From Limnohabitans sp. WS1 (lineage in GTDB: Bacteria; Pseudomonadota; Gammaproteobacteria; Burkholderiales; Burkholderiaceae_C), in contig NZ_NERU01000023.1 in assembly GCF_003063265.1 (NCBI RefSeq), positions 1 through 64,000 of the forward strand: a stretch of DNA of 64,000 bases, read 5' to 3'. Position numbers and translations under genes: made by a program. The notes under the pieces are model-generated. The model saw only the letters and a program-made list of their open reading frames with translations, had not been told where the DNA came from and did no database searches. Shown piece after piece: positions 1 through 8,383 of this stretch (its first letter is position 1; every line of letters starts with the position of its first letter).

Positions 1-104
1 CCACCCCGCTTCGCAGCGACGCAGTTACCTTCGACTACGGGGCCTTGGCTTACCCCGACATGGACTCTCACCATGCTGTGTACGCGCCTTCACGGGCGCA
101 CTAG
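1..104 (+). CDS. C-terminal end of an unidentified protein (partial)
   Basis: Reading frame 3 is open from the window edge and ends at TAG 102-104. About 33 residues are visible, ending in PDMDSHHAVYAPSRAH. The composition reads like real coding sequence rather than a shadow frame. I do not recognise the family. The stop codon lies inside the first copy of the GGAGCGACG palindromic repeat, so the repeat starts exactly at the 3' end of the gene. The next gene downstream is on the opposite strand. Confidence 0.5.
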   Translation, partial: TPLRSDAVTFDYGALAYPDMDSHHAVYAPSRAH

Positions 105-173
105 GAGCGACGCCCCCGTCGCGAAAATCCTCGCAGACCACCACCCATCGCCCCGAGGGCGGGGCTCCCACAA
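102..173 (+). repeat. REP-like palindromic element, copy A1
   Basis: This is a unit of about 72 bases: TAGGAGCGACGCCCCCGTCG, an A/T-rich step, a conserved CTCGCAGACCACCACCCATCG segment, then a GCCCCGAGGGCGGGGC hairpin and GCTCCCACA. The two inner hairpins are GCGACG/CGTCGC and GCCCCG/CGGGGC. The outer ends (TAGGAGC and GCTCCCA) also nearly pair. The same unit recurs at 234-307, in a tandem array at 3189-3645, and as diverged copies near 43.6 kb and 55.8 kb. Confidence 0.8.
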
Positions 174-233
174 ACTGCAGAACACCTCCCCCTGCAATGG
201 CAGGCCTCCCCCTGCAATGGCAGACATGCCCCC

Positions 234-307
234 TGTAGTAGCGACGCCCCCGTCGCGATCACCCTCGCAAACCAACAACAATCGCCCCAAGGCCGGGGCT
301 CCCACAA
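234..307 (+). repeat. REP-like palindromic element, copy A2
   Basis: This is a second, slightly diverged copy of the unit at 102-173, with TGTAGTAGCG at its left end and GCCGGGGCTCCCACA at its right end. Between the two copies lies a small tandem duplication of CCTCCCCCTGCAATGGCAG (about 185-223). Both copies lie between the partial upstream gene and the 3' end of the LysR gene. Confidence 0.75.
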
Positions 308-323
308 AAGGCAGGGCATTGCT

Positions 324-1259
324 TCAGACGGCTTGCTCGTTTTGGGGTGTTTCGCCATCGCCAAAAAGCTTTTGGATGGCTTGCCGTAGCCACTGATGCC
401 CGGGATCTCGGTGCAAGCGACCGTGCCAAAACTGGTGTATGGCGCTCTCATCCACGGGCATGGGCAAGTCCCGCTTGACCAGGCCAAAAGGTCCCAAGGT
501 GCGGTCTGCAAACCGCTCGGGCACGGTGGCAATCAAATCGGAATGGCTCAACACATCGCCCAAGGCCACGTAATGCGGAACCGTCAGACGAAAGTGTCGG
601 CGCAGTTTTTGCTGGGCCAAGGCCACGTCGACCCGACCATGCCCTGTGCCTGCAGCCACCACACGCACATGTTCAGCGGCAGTGAACGAAGCCAAATTCA
701 ACGGGTTTGGACCCGCCAAAGCATGCCCTTGCCGCATCAAACAAATGTATTTCTGCCGAAACAAGGCTTGCTGAAAAAAACCCGCCTGCAGCTGCGGCAA
801 CAAACCCATGGCCAGGTCAATGCGGCCGGTGGCCATGTCTTCTTTGAGCGAAGCCTGCGTCACGCTGACCACCTGCAAAGTCACCCCGGGGGCTGACCGC
901 GTCAAAGCATCCACCAACACGGGCAAAAAATACATCTCGCCCACATCGGTCATGGCCAGGCAAAAGCTGCGTGTGCTCAGCGCAGGGTCAAATGCCGCCC
1001 GCACATTCAAGGCCTGTTGCAAACCATCCAAAGCCATGGCCACGGGTTCGGCCAATTGCAAGGCATAGGGCGTGGGCTCCATGCGCCCTTGTGTGCGCAA
1101 AAAAAGCTCATCGCCCAATGTGCTGCGCAAACGCCCCAAGGCACTGCTGACGGCTGGCTGGCTCATGCCCAGCACCTCAGCCACCGTGGACACCCGCTTC
1201 TTCAAAAGCAAATGATGCAAGACCACCAGCAAGTTCAGATCGATTTTGGAGATGTCCAT
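324..1259 (-). CDS. LysR-type regulator of the NahR/NagR type
   Basis: The protein has 311 residues. Its N-terminal winged helix-turn-helix contains MDISKIDLNLLVVLHHLL and MSQPAVSSALGRLR, followed by a LysR effector-binding domain. The HTH context (DLNLLVV, RMEPTPYALQLAEPV) and the middle section (LAMTDVGEMYFLPVL, AAGTGHGRVDVAL) resemble my memory of NahR/NagR, the salicylate-responsive activators of naphthalene and salicylate genes. It is divergent from the nagG-like gene, with a 21-base perfect palindrome in the gap. The ATG at 1259 is preferred over the upstream in-frame extension because it begins directly at the HTH. It probably activates the oxygenase genes with an aromatic acid as co-inducer (inference). 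Confidence 0.88.
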   Translation of the reverse strand: MDISKIDLNLLVVLHHLLLKKRVSTVAEVLGMSQPAVSSALGRLRSTLGDELFLRTQGRMEPTPYALQLAEPVAMALDGLQQALNVRAAFDPALSTRSFCLAMTDVGEMYFLPVLVDALTRSAPGVTLQVVSVTQASLKEDMATGRIDLAMGLLPQLQAGFFQQALFRQKYICLMRQGHALAGPNPLNLASFTAAEHVRVVAAGTGHGRVDVALAQQKLRRHFRLTVPHYVALGDVLSHSDLIATVPERFADRTLGPFGLVKRDLPMPVDESAIHQFWHGRLHRDPGHQWLRQAIQKLFGDGETPQNEQAV

Positions 1260-1309
1260 GGGGAGAGGCTCTTTGGTAATTCGTGTTTTGAATTTTGTAA
1301 AACTCACTT

Positions 1310-1330
1310 GATATTTGAATTTCAAATATC
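1310..1330. promoter_or_regulatory. Perfect palindrome, candidate LysR operator
   Basis: The bases GATATTTGAA-T-TTCAAATATC form a perfect 10+1+10 palindrome between the divergent LysR gene and the nagG-like oxygenase gene, centred about 85 bases before the oxygenase ATG. It contains the T-N11-A signature expected of LysR-family sites. The surrounding sequence is AT-rich compared with the coding regions, as expected for a shared control region. Confidence 0.6.
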
Positions 1331-1405
1331 GACTATACAAATAATCCGGTTTACTAATTTTTGGATTTTACGCATGATTCACGTCAAGTTTCATCAGGAG
1401 TCCCC

Positions 1406-2671
1406 ATGCAGGAACACCCCATTCATTGGGAGACACAGGGCACGAGCCGTGTGCCCTTTGCCCTTTATGCCAACGCGGACAGCCACAAAAAAGAGCTGGA
1501 CCGTTTTTTCTACAAAGCCCACTGGAGCTATGTGGGCCTGGAGGCAGAAGTGCCCAACCCGGGCGACTTCAAACGCACCGTGATTGGCGAACGCTCGGTC
1601 ATCATGACGCGCAGCCAAGACGGTCAAATTCACGTCGTTGAAAACGTCTGCGCACACCGGGGCATGGCGTTTTGCCGTGAGCGGCATGGCAACAAAAAAG
1701 AACTGGTCTGCCCCTACCACCAGTGGAGCTACGCCTTGGACGGCAAGCTGCAAGGCGTGCCCTTCAGGCGTGGCGTGCGCCAGGATGGCAAGGTCAACGG
1801 CGGCATGCCCGCCGACTTTGACCCCAAGGACCACGGACTGACTTCGCTCAAAGTGGCCACACGGGGCGGCGTGGTGTTTGCCTCGTTTGACCATGCGGTG
1901 GAGTCCCTCGAAGACTTCATGGGCCCCACCATCCTCAAGTACTTCGACCGCCTGTTCAACGGCCGCAAGCTCACCATCCTGGGCTACAACCGTCAACGCA
2001 TCCCGGGCAACTGGAAGCTGATGCAGGAAAACATCAAAGACCCTTACCACCCCGGTCTGCTGCACACCTGGTTTGTGACCTTTGGCCTCTGGCGTGCTGA
2101 CAACAAGTCTGAGCTGCGCATGGACGAACACCACCGCCACGCGGCCATGATTTCCACGCGCGGCTCAGCAGGTCAGGCGGCGGGAGACAAAGCCCAGGTC
2201 ACGCAAGTGAGCAGCTTCAAGGCCAGCATGCAGCTCCATGACCCAAGCTTTCTGGACATCGTGCCCGAGCCTTGGTGGCAACTGGGTGATCAGATGCCCA
2301 CGGCCGTGATGATGACGCTGTTTCCCAGCGTGATTTTTCAGCAGCAGGTCAACAGCGTGTCCACCCGCCACATCCAGCCCGATGGCCATGGCGCATTTGA
2401 CTTTGTCTGGACGCACTTTGGCTTTGAAGACGACACGCCCGAGATGACCGAGCGCCGCTTGCGCCAGTCCAACTTGTTTGGCCCGGCGGGCTTCGTGTCG
2501 GCAGACGACGGCGAAGTGATCGAGTTTTCGCAGCAGGCCTTTGAAAGCAAACCCGAGCACCGCATGCTGGTGGAGCTGGGCGGACGCGATGTGGGTGAGA
2601 CCGACCACATGGTGACCGAAACGCTCATCAGGGGCATGTACGAATACTGGCGCAAAGTGATGGAGGATTGA
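1406..2671 (+). CDS. nagG: Salicylate 5-hydroxylase-like oxygenase, large subunit
   Basis: This is the alpha subunit of a Rieske non-heme iron ring-hydroxylating oxygenase, 421 residues. The Rieske [2Fe-2S] ligands are C82/H84 (VCAHRG) and C102/H105 (CPYHQW). The catalytic iron motif D-x2-H-x4-H is DPYHPGLLH, with H215 and H220. Long stretches such as [24 protein letters not shown] and [11 protein letters not shown] match my memory of NagG, the large subunit of salicylate 5-hydroxylase, which makes gentisate. The start at 1406 has a CAGGAG ribosome site five bases upstream. The beta subunit follows with a short overlap. Other ortho-substituted benzoates remain possible substrates. Confidence 0.9.
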   Translation: MQEHPIHWETQGTSRVPFALYANADSHKKELDRFFYKAHWSYVGLEAEVPNPGDFKRTVIGERSVIMTRSQDGQIHVVENVCAHRGMAFCRERHGNKKELVCPYHQWSYALDGKLQGVPFRRGVRQDGKVNGGMPADFDPKDHGLTSLKVATRGGVVFASFDHAVESLEDFMGPTILKYFDRLFNGRKLTILGYNRQRIPGNWKLMQENIKDPYHPGLLHTWFVTFGLWRADNKSELRMDEHHRHAAMISTRGSAGQAAGDKAQVTQVSSFKASMQLHDPSFLDIVPEPWWQLGDQMPTAVMMTLFPSVIFQQQVNSVSTRHIQPDGHGAFDFVWTHFGFEDDTPEMTERRLRQSNLFGPAGFVSADDGEVIEFSQQAFESKPEHRMLVELGGRDVGETDHMVTETLIRGMYEYWRKVMED

Positions 2672-2673
2672 TG

Positions 2674-3159
2674 ATGGCCAAACCCTTGATAGACCTGCAA
2701 ACCTGGTTCGACATTCAGCAGCTTTATGCCGATTACGCCAGCGCCGTGGACAGCGGCCAATGGGACCTGTGGCCCGAGTTTTTCACCGAGCAGTGCGTGT
2801 ACAAACTGCAACCGCGTGAAAACTTTGAGCGCGGCTTTCCGCTGTGCACACTGTCTTTCACCAGCAAGGGCATGCTCAAGGACCGCGCCTATGGCATCCA
2901 AGAGACGCTTTACCACGACCCCTATTACCAGCGGCATGTGGTGGGGGCGCCCGTGGTGAGGCGCGTTGAAGACGGTCGCATTTATGCCGAAGCCAACTAC
3001 GCGGTGTTTCGCACCAAGCTCGACAAGGAAAGCACCGTGTTCAATGTGGGCCGCTACATCGACACCATCGTGTCAACCCCCGAAGGCCTGAAGTTTGCCG
3101 AGCGCCTGTGCGTTTACGACAGCGAAATGATCCCCAACTCCATCATTTACCCCATCTGA
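2674..3159 (+). CDS. nagH: Salicylate 5-hydroxylase-like oxygenase, small subunit
   Basis: This is the 161-residue beta subunit of the ring-hydroxylating oxygenase, with the NTF2-like fold of the family, pairing with the upstream alpha subunit. [24 protein letters not shown] and the C-terminal [16 protein letters not shown] resemble my memory of NagH. Two ATG codons lie at 2671 and 2674. The second is better spaced from the GGAGGA ribosome site at 2662-2667, although the first overlaps the alpha-subunit stop. No catalytic residues are expected, because the subunit is structural. The downstream ferredoxin is separated from it by a 0.5 kb repeat array. Confidence 0.9.
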   Translation: MAKPLIDLQTWFDIQQLYADYASAVDSGQWDLWPEFFTEQCVYKLQPRENFERGFPLCTLSFTSKGMLKDRAYGIQETLYHDPYYQRHVVGAPVVRRVEDGRIYAEANYAVFRTKLDKESTVFNVGRYIDTIVSTPEGLKFAERLCVYDSEMIPNSIIYPI

Positions 3160-3188
3160 CCATGGATGATGCCGTTTTGAGACCCCCC

Positions 3189-3645
3189 TGTAGGAGCGAC
3201 GCCCCCGTTGCGATAAGCCTCGCAGACCACCACCCATCGCCCCGAGGGCGGAACTCCCAAAAATGCCAGCCATTCCCCTGTAGGAGCGACGCCCCCGTCG
3301 CGATAAGACTCGCAGACCACAAGCCATCGCCCCGAGGGCGGGGCTCCCAAAAACGGCAGCCATTCCCCTGTAGGAGCGACGCCCCCGTCGCGATAAGCCT
3401 TGCAGACCACCACCCATCGCCCCGAGGGCGGGGCTCCCACAAAATCGCGATACTCCTCGCAGACCACCACCCATCGCCCCGAGGGCAGGGCCCCCAAAAA
3501 TGCCAGGCATTCCCCTGTAGGAGCGACGCCCCCGTCGCGATAAGCCTTGCAGACCACAAGCCATCGCCCCGAGGCCGGGGCTCCCACATAATTGCGATAA
3601 GCCTCGCAGACCACCACCCATCGCCCCGAGGGTGGGGCTCCCGCA
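3189..3645 (+). repeat. Tandem array of REP-like palindromic elements
   Basis: This stretch fills nearly the whole gap between the oxygenase beta subunit and its ferredoxin. Full units begin TGTAGGAGCGACGCCCCCG at 3189, 3279, 3369 and 3516. The first three are exactly 90 bases apart and are joined by a CCAGCCATTCCCC linker. Two shortened units lacking the left hairpin lie at about 3444-3497 and 3590-3645. Each full unit has a GCGACG/CGTCGC hairpin, a constant CGCAGACCAC middle and a GCCCCGAGGGCGGGGC hairpin. Long open frames across it on the minus strand reflect the repeat composition and are not genes. Confidence 0.9.
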
Positions 3646-3673
3646 TCACCACACACCTCAAGAGAGAACACCT

Positions 3674-3991
3674 ATGACCCCATGGACCGACGTGGCCGCC
3701 GAGGCCGATTTGTTTGAAGGCGCTGGCATCGCCGTGACGCCTGAGGGCCAAGACATTGCCCTCTTCAAACTCGATGATGGCGGCGTGTATGCCATCAACA
3801 ACCTGTGCAGCCATGGCAACGCCAAACTCTGCGACGGCTTTGTCGAAGGCCACCATGTGGAGTGCCCCTTTCATCAGGCGCTGTTTGATGTGCGTGACGG
3901 CACCGTCAGCTGTGGCCCGGCCACCGAGCCGGTCAAGTCTTGGCCGGTCAAAATTGAGAACGGCCGAGTTCTGCTCAAGCTCGATCAGTGA
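3674..3991 (+). CDS. Rieske-type ferredoxin for the ring-hydroxylating oxygenase
   Basis: This 105-residue Rieske [2Fe-2S] ferredoxin should carry electrons to the oxygenase. The ligands are C45/H47 (CSHGNA) and C64/H67 (CPFHQALFDV), and the spacing is typical of the NagAb/NahAb-type components. The ATG at 3674 follows an AGAGAG ribosome site. It lies 514 bases after the beta subunit, separated by the palindromic repeat array. A hairpin terminator follows it. No ferredoxin reductase is encoded next to it or elsewhere in this window, so electrons must come from a reductase encoded elsewhere (inference). Confidence 0.88.
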   Translation: MTPWTDVAAEADLFEGAGIAVTPEGQDIALFKLDDGGVYAINNLCSHGNAKLCDGFVEGHHVECPFHQALFDVRDGTVSCGPATEPVKSWPVKIENGRVLLKLDQ

Positions 3992-4018
3992 CGGCAAAGC
4001 AACCGTTAAACTAGCCAG

Positions 4019-4042
4019 CGGCGGACTTGTTCCGCCGTTTTT
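4019..4042 (+). terminator. Rho-independent terminator after the ferredoxin gene
   Basis: CGGCGGA (4019-4025) pairs perfectly with TCCGCCG (4031-4037) across a five-base loop, followed by five T residues. It lies 28 bases after the ferredoxin stop and about 40 bases before livH, so it separates the oxygenase genes from the transporter operon. Confidence 0.75.
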
Positions 4043-4084
4043 ACAAGCGCTTTTGCTTGACCCTTTCCTTTGGTCGCAGATCTG

Positions 4085-4948
4085 ATGGACTTTGTGAATT
4101 TTTTGATCCAGCTGCTCAACAGTGTCCAGTACGGGCTGCTGCTGTTCATGCTGGCAGCGGGCCTGACGCTGATCTTCGGCATCATGGGCGTGGTCAACCT
4201 GGCCCACGGCAGCTTTTACATGCTGGGCGCTTACCTGGCTTGGTCTTTGGCAGCGCAGCTGGGCAGCTTCACGCTGGCCATCATTGTGGGTACCGCCTTG
4301 TCGGTGGCCTTTGGCTTGCTGATTGAGCGTTTGCTGTTTCGGCACTTCTACCACCGCGACCACTTGGACCAAGTGCTGCTCACGTTTGGCCTGATATACG
4401 TGTTTGAAGAGCTGCGCTCCATGATTTGGGGTGATGACGTGCACGGTCTGCCCGTGCCCGAGCTGCTGGCCGCGTCCATTCCCCTGACCGAGAACCTGTC
4501 TTATCCGGTGTACCGCCTGTTCATGTCGGGCGTGTGCCTGGTGTTGGCGCTGGGCTTGTATTTGCTGATCTCCAAAACCCGACTGGGCATGAAAATCCGC
4601 GCCGGGGCCTTCAACCGCGAGATGACCGAATCGCTGGGTGTGAACATCAAGCTCATCCACTCGGTGGTGTTCGCTTTGGGCATTGGCTTGGCCTCGATCG
4701 CGGGCATAATCGCCGCGCCTGTGTCGAGCGTCTACCCCAATATGGGCAGCCAAGTTTTGATCATGTGCTTTGTGGTGGTGGTGATTGGCGGCATCGGCTC
4801 GGTGCGGGGTGCTTTGATTGCCGCCTTGTTGGTCGGCCTGGTCGATACCTTTGGCAAGGTGCTGCTGCCCCAGGCCTCGGGCATGCTGGTGTATGTGCTG
4901 ATGGCCTTGGTGCTGCTGTACAAACCCGAAGGCCTGTTCAAGCAATGA
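4085..4948 (+). CDS. livH: Branched-chain-type ABC transporter permease LivH
   Basis: This 287-residue inner-membrane permease has many hydrophobic helices. The N-terminal LTLIFGIMGVVNLAHGSFYM is the hallmark of LivH-type permeases of the hydrophobic amino acid uptake family. The ATG at 4085 is chosen over an upstream in-frame TTG. It heads a livHMGF operon. No periplasmic binding protein (LivK) is encoded next to it. With its aromatic-catabolic neighbours on both sides, the cargo may be an aromatic acid rather than leucine (inference). Confidence 0.92.
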   Translation: MDFVNFLIQLLNSVQYGLLLFMLAAGLTLIFGIMGVVNLAHGSFYMLGAYLAWSLAAQLGSFTLAIIVGTALSVAFGLLIERLLFRHFYHRDHLDQVLLTFGLIYVFEELRSMIWGDDVHGLPVPELLAASIPLTENLSYPVYRLFMSGVCLVLALGLYLLISKTRLGMKIRAGAFNREMTESLGVNIKLIHSVVFALGIGLASIAGIIAAPVSSVYPNMGSQVLIMCFVVVVIGGIGSVRGALIAALLVGLVDTFGKVLLPQASGMLVYVLMALVLLYKPEGLFKQ

Positions 4949-4961
4949 AAAAGAGTTCAAC

Positions 4962-5969
4962 ATGAGCACGCCCCAAATTCACCTTGAAACCCTGCCGCGC
5001 AGCATCCAGCTGGTGATGGTGCTGGGCTTTTTGGCGCTCGCCGCCTTCCCCTTTGTCGGAACCGACTTCTACACGGCCATGGTCGTGCGCATGATGATCC
5101 TGGCCATCTTGGCCATGAGCCTCGACTTGCTGCAAGGCGTCACGGGCCTGGTATCGCTGGGCCATGCGGCCTACTTTGGCTTGGCGGGTTATGTGCTGGC
5201 TTTTGTCACGCCGCAAAACGAGCCCATCAGCCTGTACACCAGCTTGCCGCTGGCCGTGGGTGGGGCGGCGCTGGCCGCTTTGGTCATTGGCTTTTTGGTG
5301 GTGCGCACGCACGGCATCTACTTCATCATGGTGACCATGGCCTTTGCGCAGATGATTTTTTACATCTTCTTTGACAACAAGGCGCTGGGCGGCTCGGACG
5401 GTTTGTTCCTGAACTTCCGCCCCGATGCGGGCGTCATCGACCTGGAAAACAAGCGGGTGTTTTATTACTTCACGCTGGGCTGTTTGCTGGCGGTGTATGT
5501 GTTTTTGCGCCGCCTGCTCTGGAGCCCCTTTGGCCGGGCGCTGTCGGGCATCCGCGTGAACGAGCACCGCATGCGGGCGCTGGGCTTCAACACCTTCAGC
5601 CACAAGCTGGCGGCCTTCACGCTGGCCGGTGCCTTGGCGGGCCTGGCGGGTTATTTGTGGGCCGCACAAACCGGTTTTGTGAACCCCGAGCTCATGGGCT
5701 TTCACATGAGTGCACACGCCATCATGATGGTCATTCTGGGCGGCATGGGCAATTTTGCGGGGGCCATTGTGGGCGCCTTCAGCTTTGAGTATTTACTGCA
5801 TGTGTTCAAAGACTTGCCAGAGGTGGGCAACTTCAAAACCGGCAAACACTGGCAGATGTGGATGGGCCTGTTCATCGTGGCGCTGATCATCTTTGCCCCT
5901 AAGGGCATTTTGGGTCTGATCAACCGGGCTTTCGGCAGCAAAACGGCCAAGGAGGCAGGTCATGACTGA
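4962..5969 (+). CDS. livM: Branched-chain-type ABC transporter permease LivM
   Basis: This is the 335-residue second permease of the transporter. It shows the LivM signature region MILAILAMSLDLLQGVTGLV followed by SLGHAAYFGLAGY, and about ten predicted membrane segments. It starts 13 bases after the livH stop. Its end overlaps the livG start by eight bases, which points to translational coupling. It forms the channel with LivH, powered by the two ATPases downstream. Confidence 0.92.
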   Translation: MSTPQIHLETLPRSIQLVMVLGFLALAAFPFVGTDFYTAMVVRMMILAILAMSLDLLQGVTGLVSLGHAAYFGLAGYVLAFVTPQNEPISLYTSLPLAVGGAALAALVIGFLVVRTHGIYFIMVTMAFAQMIFYIFFDNKALGGSDGLFLNFRPDAGVIDLENKRVFYYFTLGCLLAVYVFLRRLLWSPFGRALSGIRVNEHRMRALGFNTFSHKLAAFTLAGALAGLAGYLWAAQTGFVNPELMGFHMSAHAIMMVILGGMGNFAGAIVGAFSFEYLLHVFKDLPEVGNFKTGKHWQMWMGLFIVALIIFAPKGILGLINRAFGSKTAKEAGHD

Positions 5970-6729
5970 TCGTCAAGTCTTGTTGTCCGCCCGTGGCTTG
6001 ACCAAGCGCTTTGGCGGCTTGGCGGCTGTGAATGAGGTTTCGCTGGATTTGTGGCTGGGCCACATCCATGCCGTCATCGGTCCCAACGGCGCGGGCAAGT
6101 CCACGCTGACCAACCTGCTCTCGGGCGATTTGCCGCCCACCAGCGGCAGCATCACCTTGGGCGAGCACCCCATCAGCGGCTGGACGCCTGAAAAAATATC
6201 GCGCCACGGCTTGGGGCGCAGCTACCAAAAAACCAACATCTTCACCACCTTCACGGTGTGGGACAACGTGCGCCTGGCCGCGCAATCGCGTGTGCAGCCC
6301 TCGCCTTTCAACCCATTGGGCTGGTTGAAAACAGCGGCCCGAATGCAGGCTGTGAACCAGCGGGCTGAACGCGCCATCGAATTGGCAGGCTTGCAAGACC
6401 GCCGCCACGCCCAAGCCGGGGCCACCAGCCACGGCGAGCAACGCCAGCTCGAAATTGCCATGACCCTGGCCACCGAGCCCCGCGTGCTGCTGCTCGACGA
6501 GCCACTGGCCGGCATGGGCCAAGCCGAGGCCGAGCGCATGGTGCAGCTGCTGCTGCGCCTCAAAAAAGACCACGCCATTTTGCTGGTGGAGCACGACATG
6601 GACGCCGTGTTCACCCTGGCAGACCACCTCACGGTCATGGTAAACGGGCAAGTGATTGCGAGCGACACGCCTGCTGCTGTGCGTGCCGATGTAGGTGTGC
6701 AGGCCGCTTACCTCGGTGAGGAGCACTGA
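5962..6729 (+). CDS. livG: ABC transporter ATP-binding protein LivG
   Basis: This is a 255-residue ATPase. Walker A is GPNGAGKST, Walker B is RVLLLDEPLAGM, and a switch histidine lies in LVEHDMD. The ABC signature reads TSHGEQRQLEI, so a histidine replaces the usual first glycine of LSGGQ, as is often seen in LivG proteins. The gene overlaps livM by eight bases, and the next gene starts one base after its stop. Confidence 0.92.
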   Translation: MTDRQVLLSARGLTKRFGGLAAVNEVSLDLWLGHIHAVIGPNGAGKSTLTNLLSGDLPPTSGSITLGEHPISGWTPEKISRHGLGRSYQKTNIFTTFTVWDNVRLAAQSRVQPSPFNPLGWLKTAARMQAVNQRAERAIELAGLQDRRHAQAGATSHGEQRQLEIAMTLATEPRVLLLDEPLAGMGQAEAERMVQLLLRLKKDHAILLVEHDMDAVFTLADHLTVMVNGQVIASDTPAAVRADVGVQAAYLGEEH

Positions 6730-6730
6730 C

Positions 6731-7444
6731 ATGAACGATTTGTTGATCCAGGCCCAAGACCTGAACACCTATTACGGCGCGAGCCACATCCTGCGTGGCG
6801 TGAACTTTTCTGTCGGCCGGGGAGAAACGATTGGCCTCATGGGCCGCAACGGCATGGGCAAAAGCACCCTGCTCAAAACCCTCATGGGCATCGTGCCGCC
6901 GCGCAGCGGCACGGTGGACATCAAGGGCCAGCGCATGAACGGCCGACCCACGTTTGAAGTGGCGCAACTGGGCATCGCCTACGTGCCCGAAGGCCGGGGT
7001 ATTTTTGGCAACCTGAGCGTGGTGGAAAACCTGCAAATGGCGGCACGGCCTGGCACTCAAGGCCAGCGCGACTGGACCTACGAGCGCGTGCTCGAGACCT
7101 TTCCACGCCTGAAGGAACGTCTGGGGCACGGCGGACAGCAACTGTCGGGCGGCGAGCAGCAAATGCTGACCATCGGCCGGGCACTCATGACCAACCCCGA
7201 CGTGCTGATCTTGGACGAAGCCACCGAAGGGCTGGCCCCGCTGATCGCCCGCGACATCTGGCGCATCTGCAGCCTCATCAAAGAGAGTGGCATCAGCTCG
7301 ATCATCGTGGACAAGAACTGGAAACACGTCACCCAGATCACCGACCGCAACATCATCTTGGTCAAAGGGCAAGTGGTGTTCGAAGGTTCGTCACAAATCC
7401 TGCTGGATGACCCGAGCGTGCTGGAGCAGCATTTGGGGGTTTGA
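6731..7444 (+). CDS. livF: ABC transporter ATP-binding protein LivF
   Basis: This 237-residue ATPase has Walker A GRNGMGKST, the canonical signature LSGGEQQML and Walker B DVLILDEATEGLAP. The EGLAP motif is typical of LivF. The ATG at 6731 directly follows the livG stop. It completes a four-gene transporter without a binding protein. About 117 bases with no clear terminator separate it from the next co-directional gene, so the SDR-FMO-symporter group downstream could be transcribed with it. Confidence 0.92.
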   Translation: MNDLLIQAQDLNTYYGASHILRGVNFSVGRGETIGLMGRNGMGKSTLLKTLMGIVPPRSGTVDIKGQRMNGRPTFEVAQLGIAYVPEGRGIFGNLSVVENLQMAARPGTQGQRDWTYERVLETFPRLKERLGHGGQQLSGGEQQMLTIGRALMTNPDVLILDEATEGLAPLIARDIWRICSLIKESGISSIIVDKNWKHVTQITDRNIILVKGQVVFEGSSQILLDDPSVLEQHLGV

Positions 7445-7561
7445 AAGGTTTGAAGGGCTTGGCGGTGGGCGTCCCGCAAGGGTCTTCACCGAGACGCGAG
7501 TGGGCTGGGGCGTGCCAAAATTGAACGCTATTTCACTCGCCAGCTGTCAAGCCCGTCATCC

Positions 7562-8383
7562 ATGCCCCCATTCCAACGCGCCGTCATCACTGGAGCCTGC
7601 GGGGGCTTGGGTCAGGCCTTGGCACGGCAGCTGCTGGACTCGGGTGCAAAGGTCGCCTTGGTCGGTCTGAACCTCGAAGCCTTGCAGTCACTGGCCAAGC
7701 TGGCCCCCGAGCGCTGTCGCATCTACACCCCCGACGTCTCCAATGCAGCGGCCATGCAAGCCATGGCCGCCGACTTTTTGCAGCACTGGGGCGTGCCCGA
7801 TCTGGTGATCGCCAACGCGGGTGTGGCAGGCGGCTACGAGACCGCCGACCCGGCCGATCTGGCGGTGATGCGCCGAATGCTGGAGATCAACCTGCTGGGC
7901 GTCGCCACCACCTTCCAACCTTTTTTGAGCGCCATGCAACACAGCGGCCAAAAGGGCGCGTTGGTCGGCGTGGCCAGTGTGGCGGGCTGGCGCGGCATGC
8001 CGGGCAACGGGGCGTATTGTGCGAGCAAAGCCGGACTGATCGCGTATCTGCAAAGCTTGCGGGCCGAGCTGCGCCCCACCCGGCTCACCGTGCACACCAT
8101 CAGTCCCGGTTATTTGCGCACCGCGCTCACCGCAGGCAACACCTTTGCCATGCCCGGCTTGCTGGGCCCCGACGAGGCGGCCCGCGATTTGCTGCGCGGC
8201 GTGGCGCAAGGCCGCGAACACATTGTTTTGCCACGCCGCATTGGCTGGCTGTCACGGGCTTTGTCCCTGCTGCCTGCACGCTGGCACGACCGCATCTTGC
8301 TGGGCCAGCCGCGCAAACCCCGCGCCCACCAAGCTGGCGCCACCCCCATTCCCGGACTCTCGCACCCGCACGACAAGACATGA
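7562..8383 (+). CDS. Short-chain dehydrogenase/reductase
   Basis: This is a 273-residue classical SDR. The nucleotide-binding motif TGACGGLG lies near residues 10-17, NAG near residue 85, the catalytic Ser is in GVASVAGW and the Tyr-Lys pair is in YCASK. The family interconverts alcohols and ketones with NAD(P)H. The substrate cannot be read from sequence. The stop overlaps the start of the following flavin monooxygenase (ATGA), so the two are translationally coupled and probably act on one pathway. Confidence 0.85.
   Translation: MPPFQRAVITGACGGLGQALARQLLDSGAKVALVGLNLEALQSLAKLAPERCRIYTPDVSNAAAMQAMAADFLQHWGVPDLVIANAGVAGGYETADPADLAVMRRMLEINLLGVATTFQPFLSAMQHSGQKGALVGVASVAGWRGMPGNGAYCASKAGLIAYLQSLRAELRPTRLTVHTISPGYLRTALTAGNTFAMPGLLGPDEAARDLLRGVAQGREHIVLPRRIGWLSRALSLLPARWHDRILLGQPRKPRAHQAGATPIPGLSHPHDKT

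Noticed and set aside
1406-3159. Assignment as benzoate, anthranilate or naphthalene dioxygenase
   Set aside because: Motifs resemble NagG/NagH more closely from memory, and no cis-diol dehydrogenase follows. A related ortho-substituted substrate still cannot be excluded.
3189-3645. CRISPR-like repeat-spacer array
   Set aside because: The repeated part is about 70 bases with internal hairpins, the linkers are near-identical rather than unique, spacing is irregular after the third unit, and no cas gene is present.
3143-4969. A 608-codon open frame on the minus strand covering the repeat array, ferredoxin and livH
   Set aside because: It runs antisense to two clear genes and through the palindromic repeats. 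Its composition (His/Gln-rich, then Arg/Gly/Trp repeats) is that of a shadow frame.
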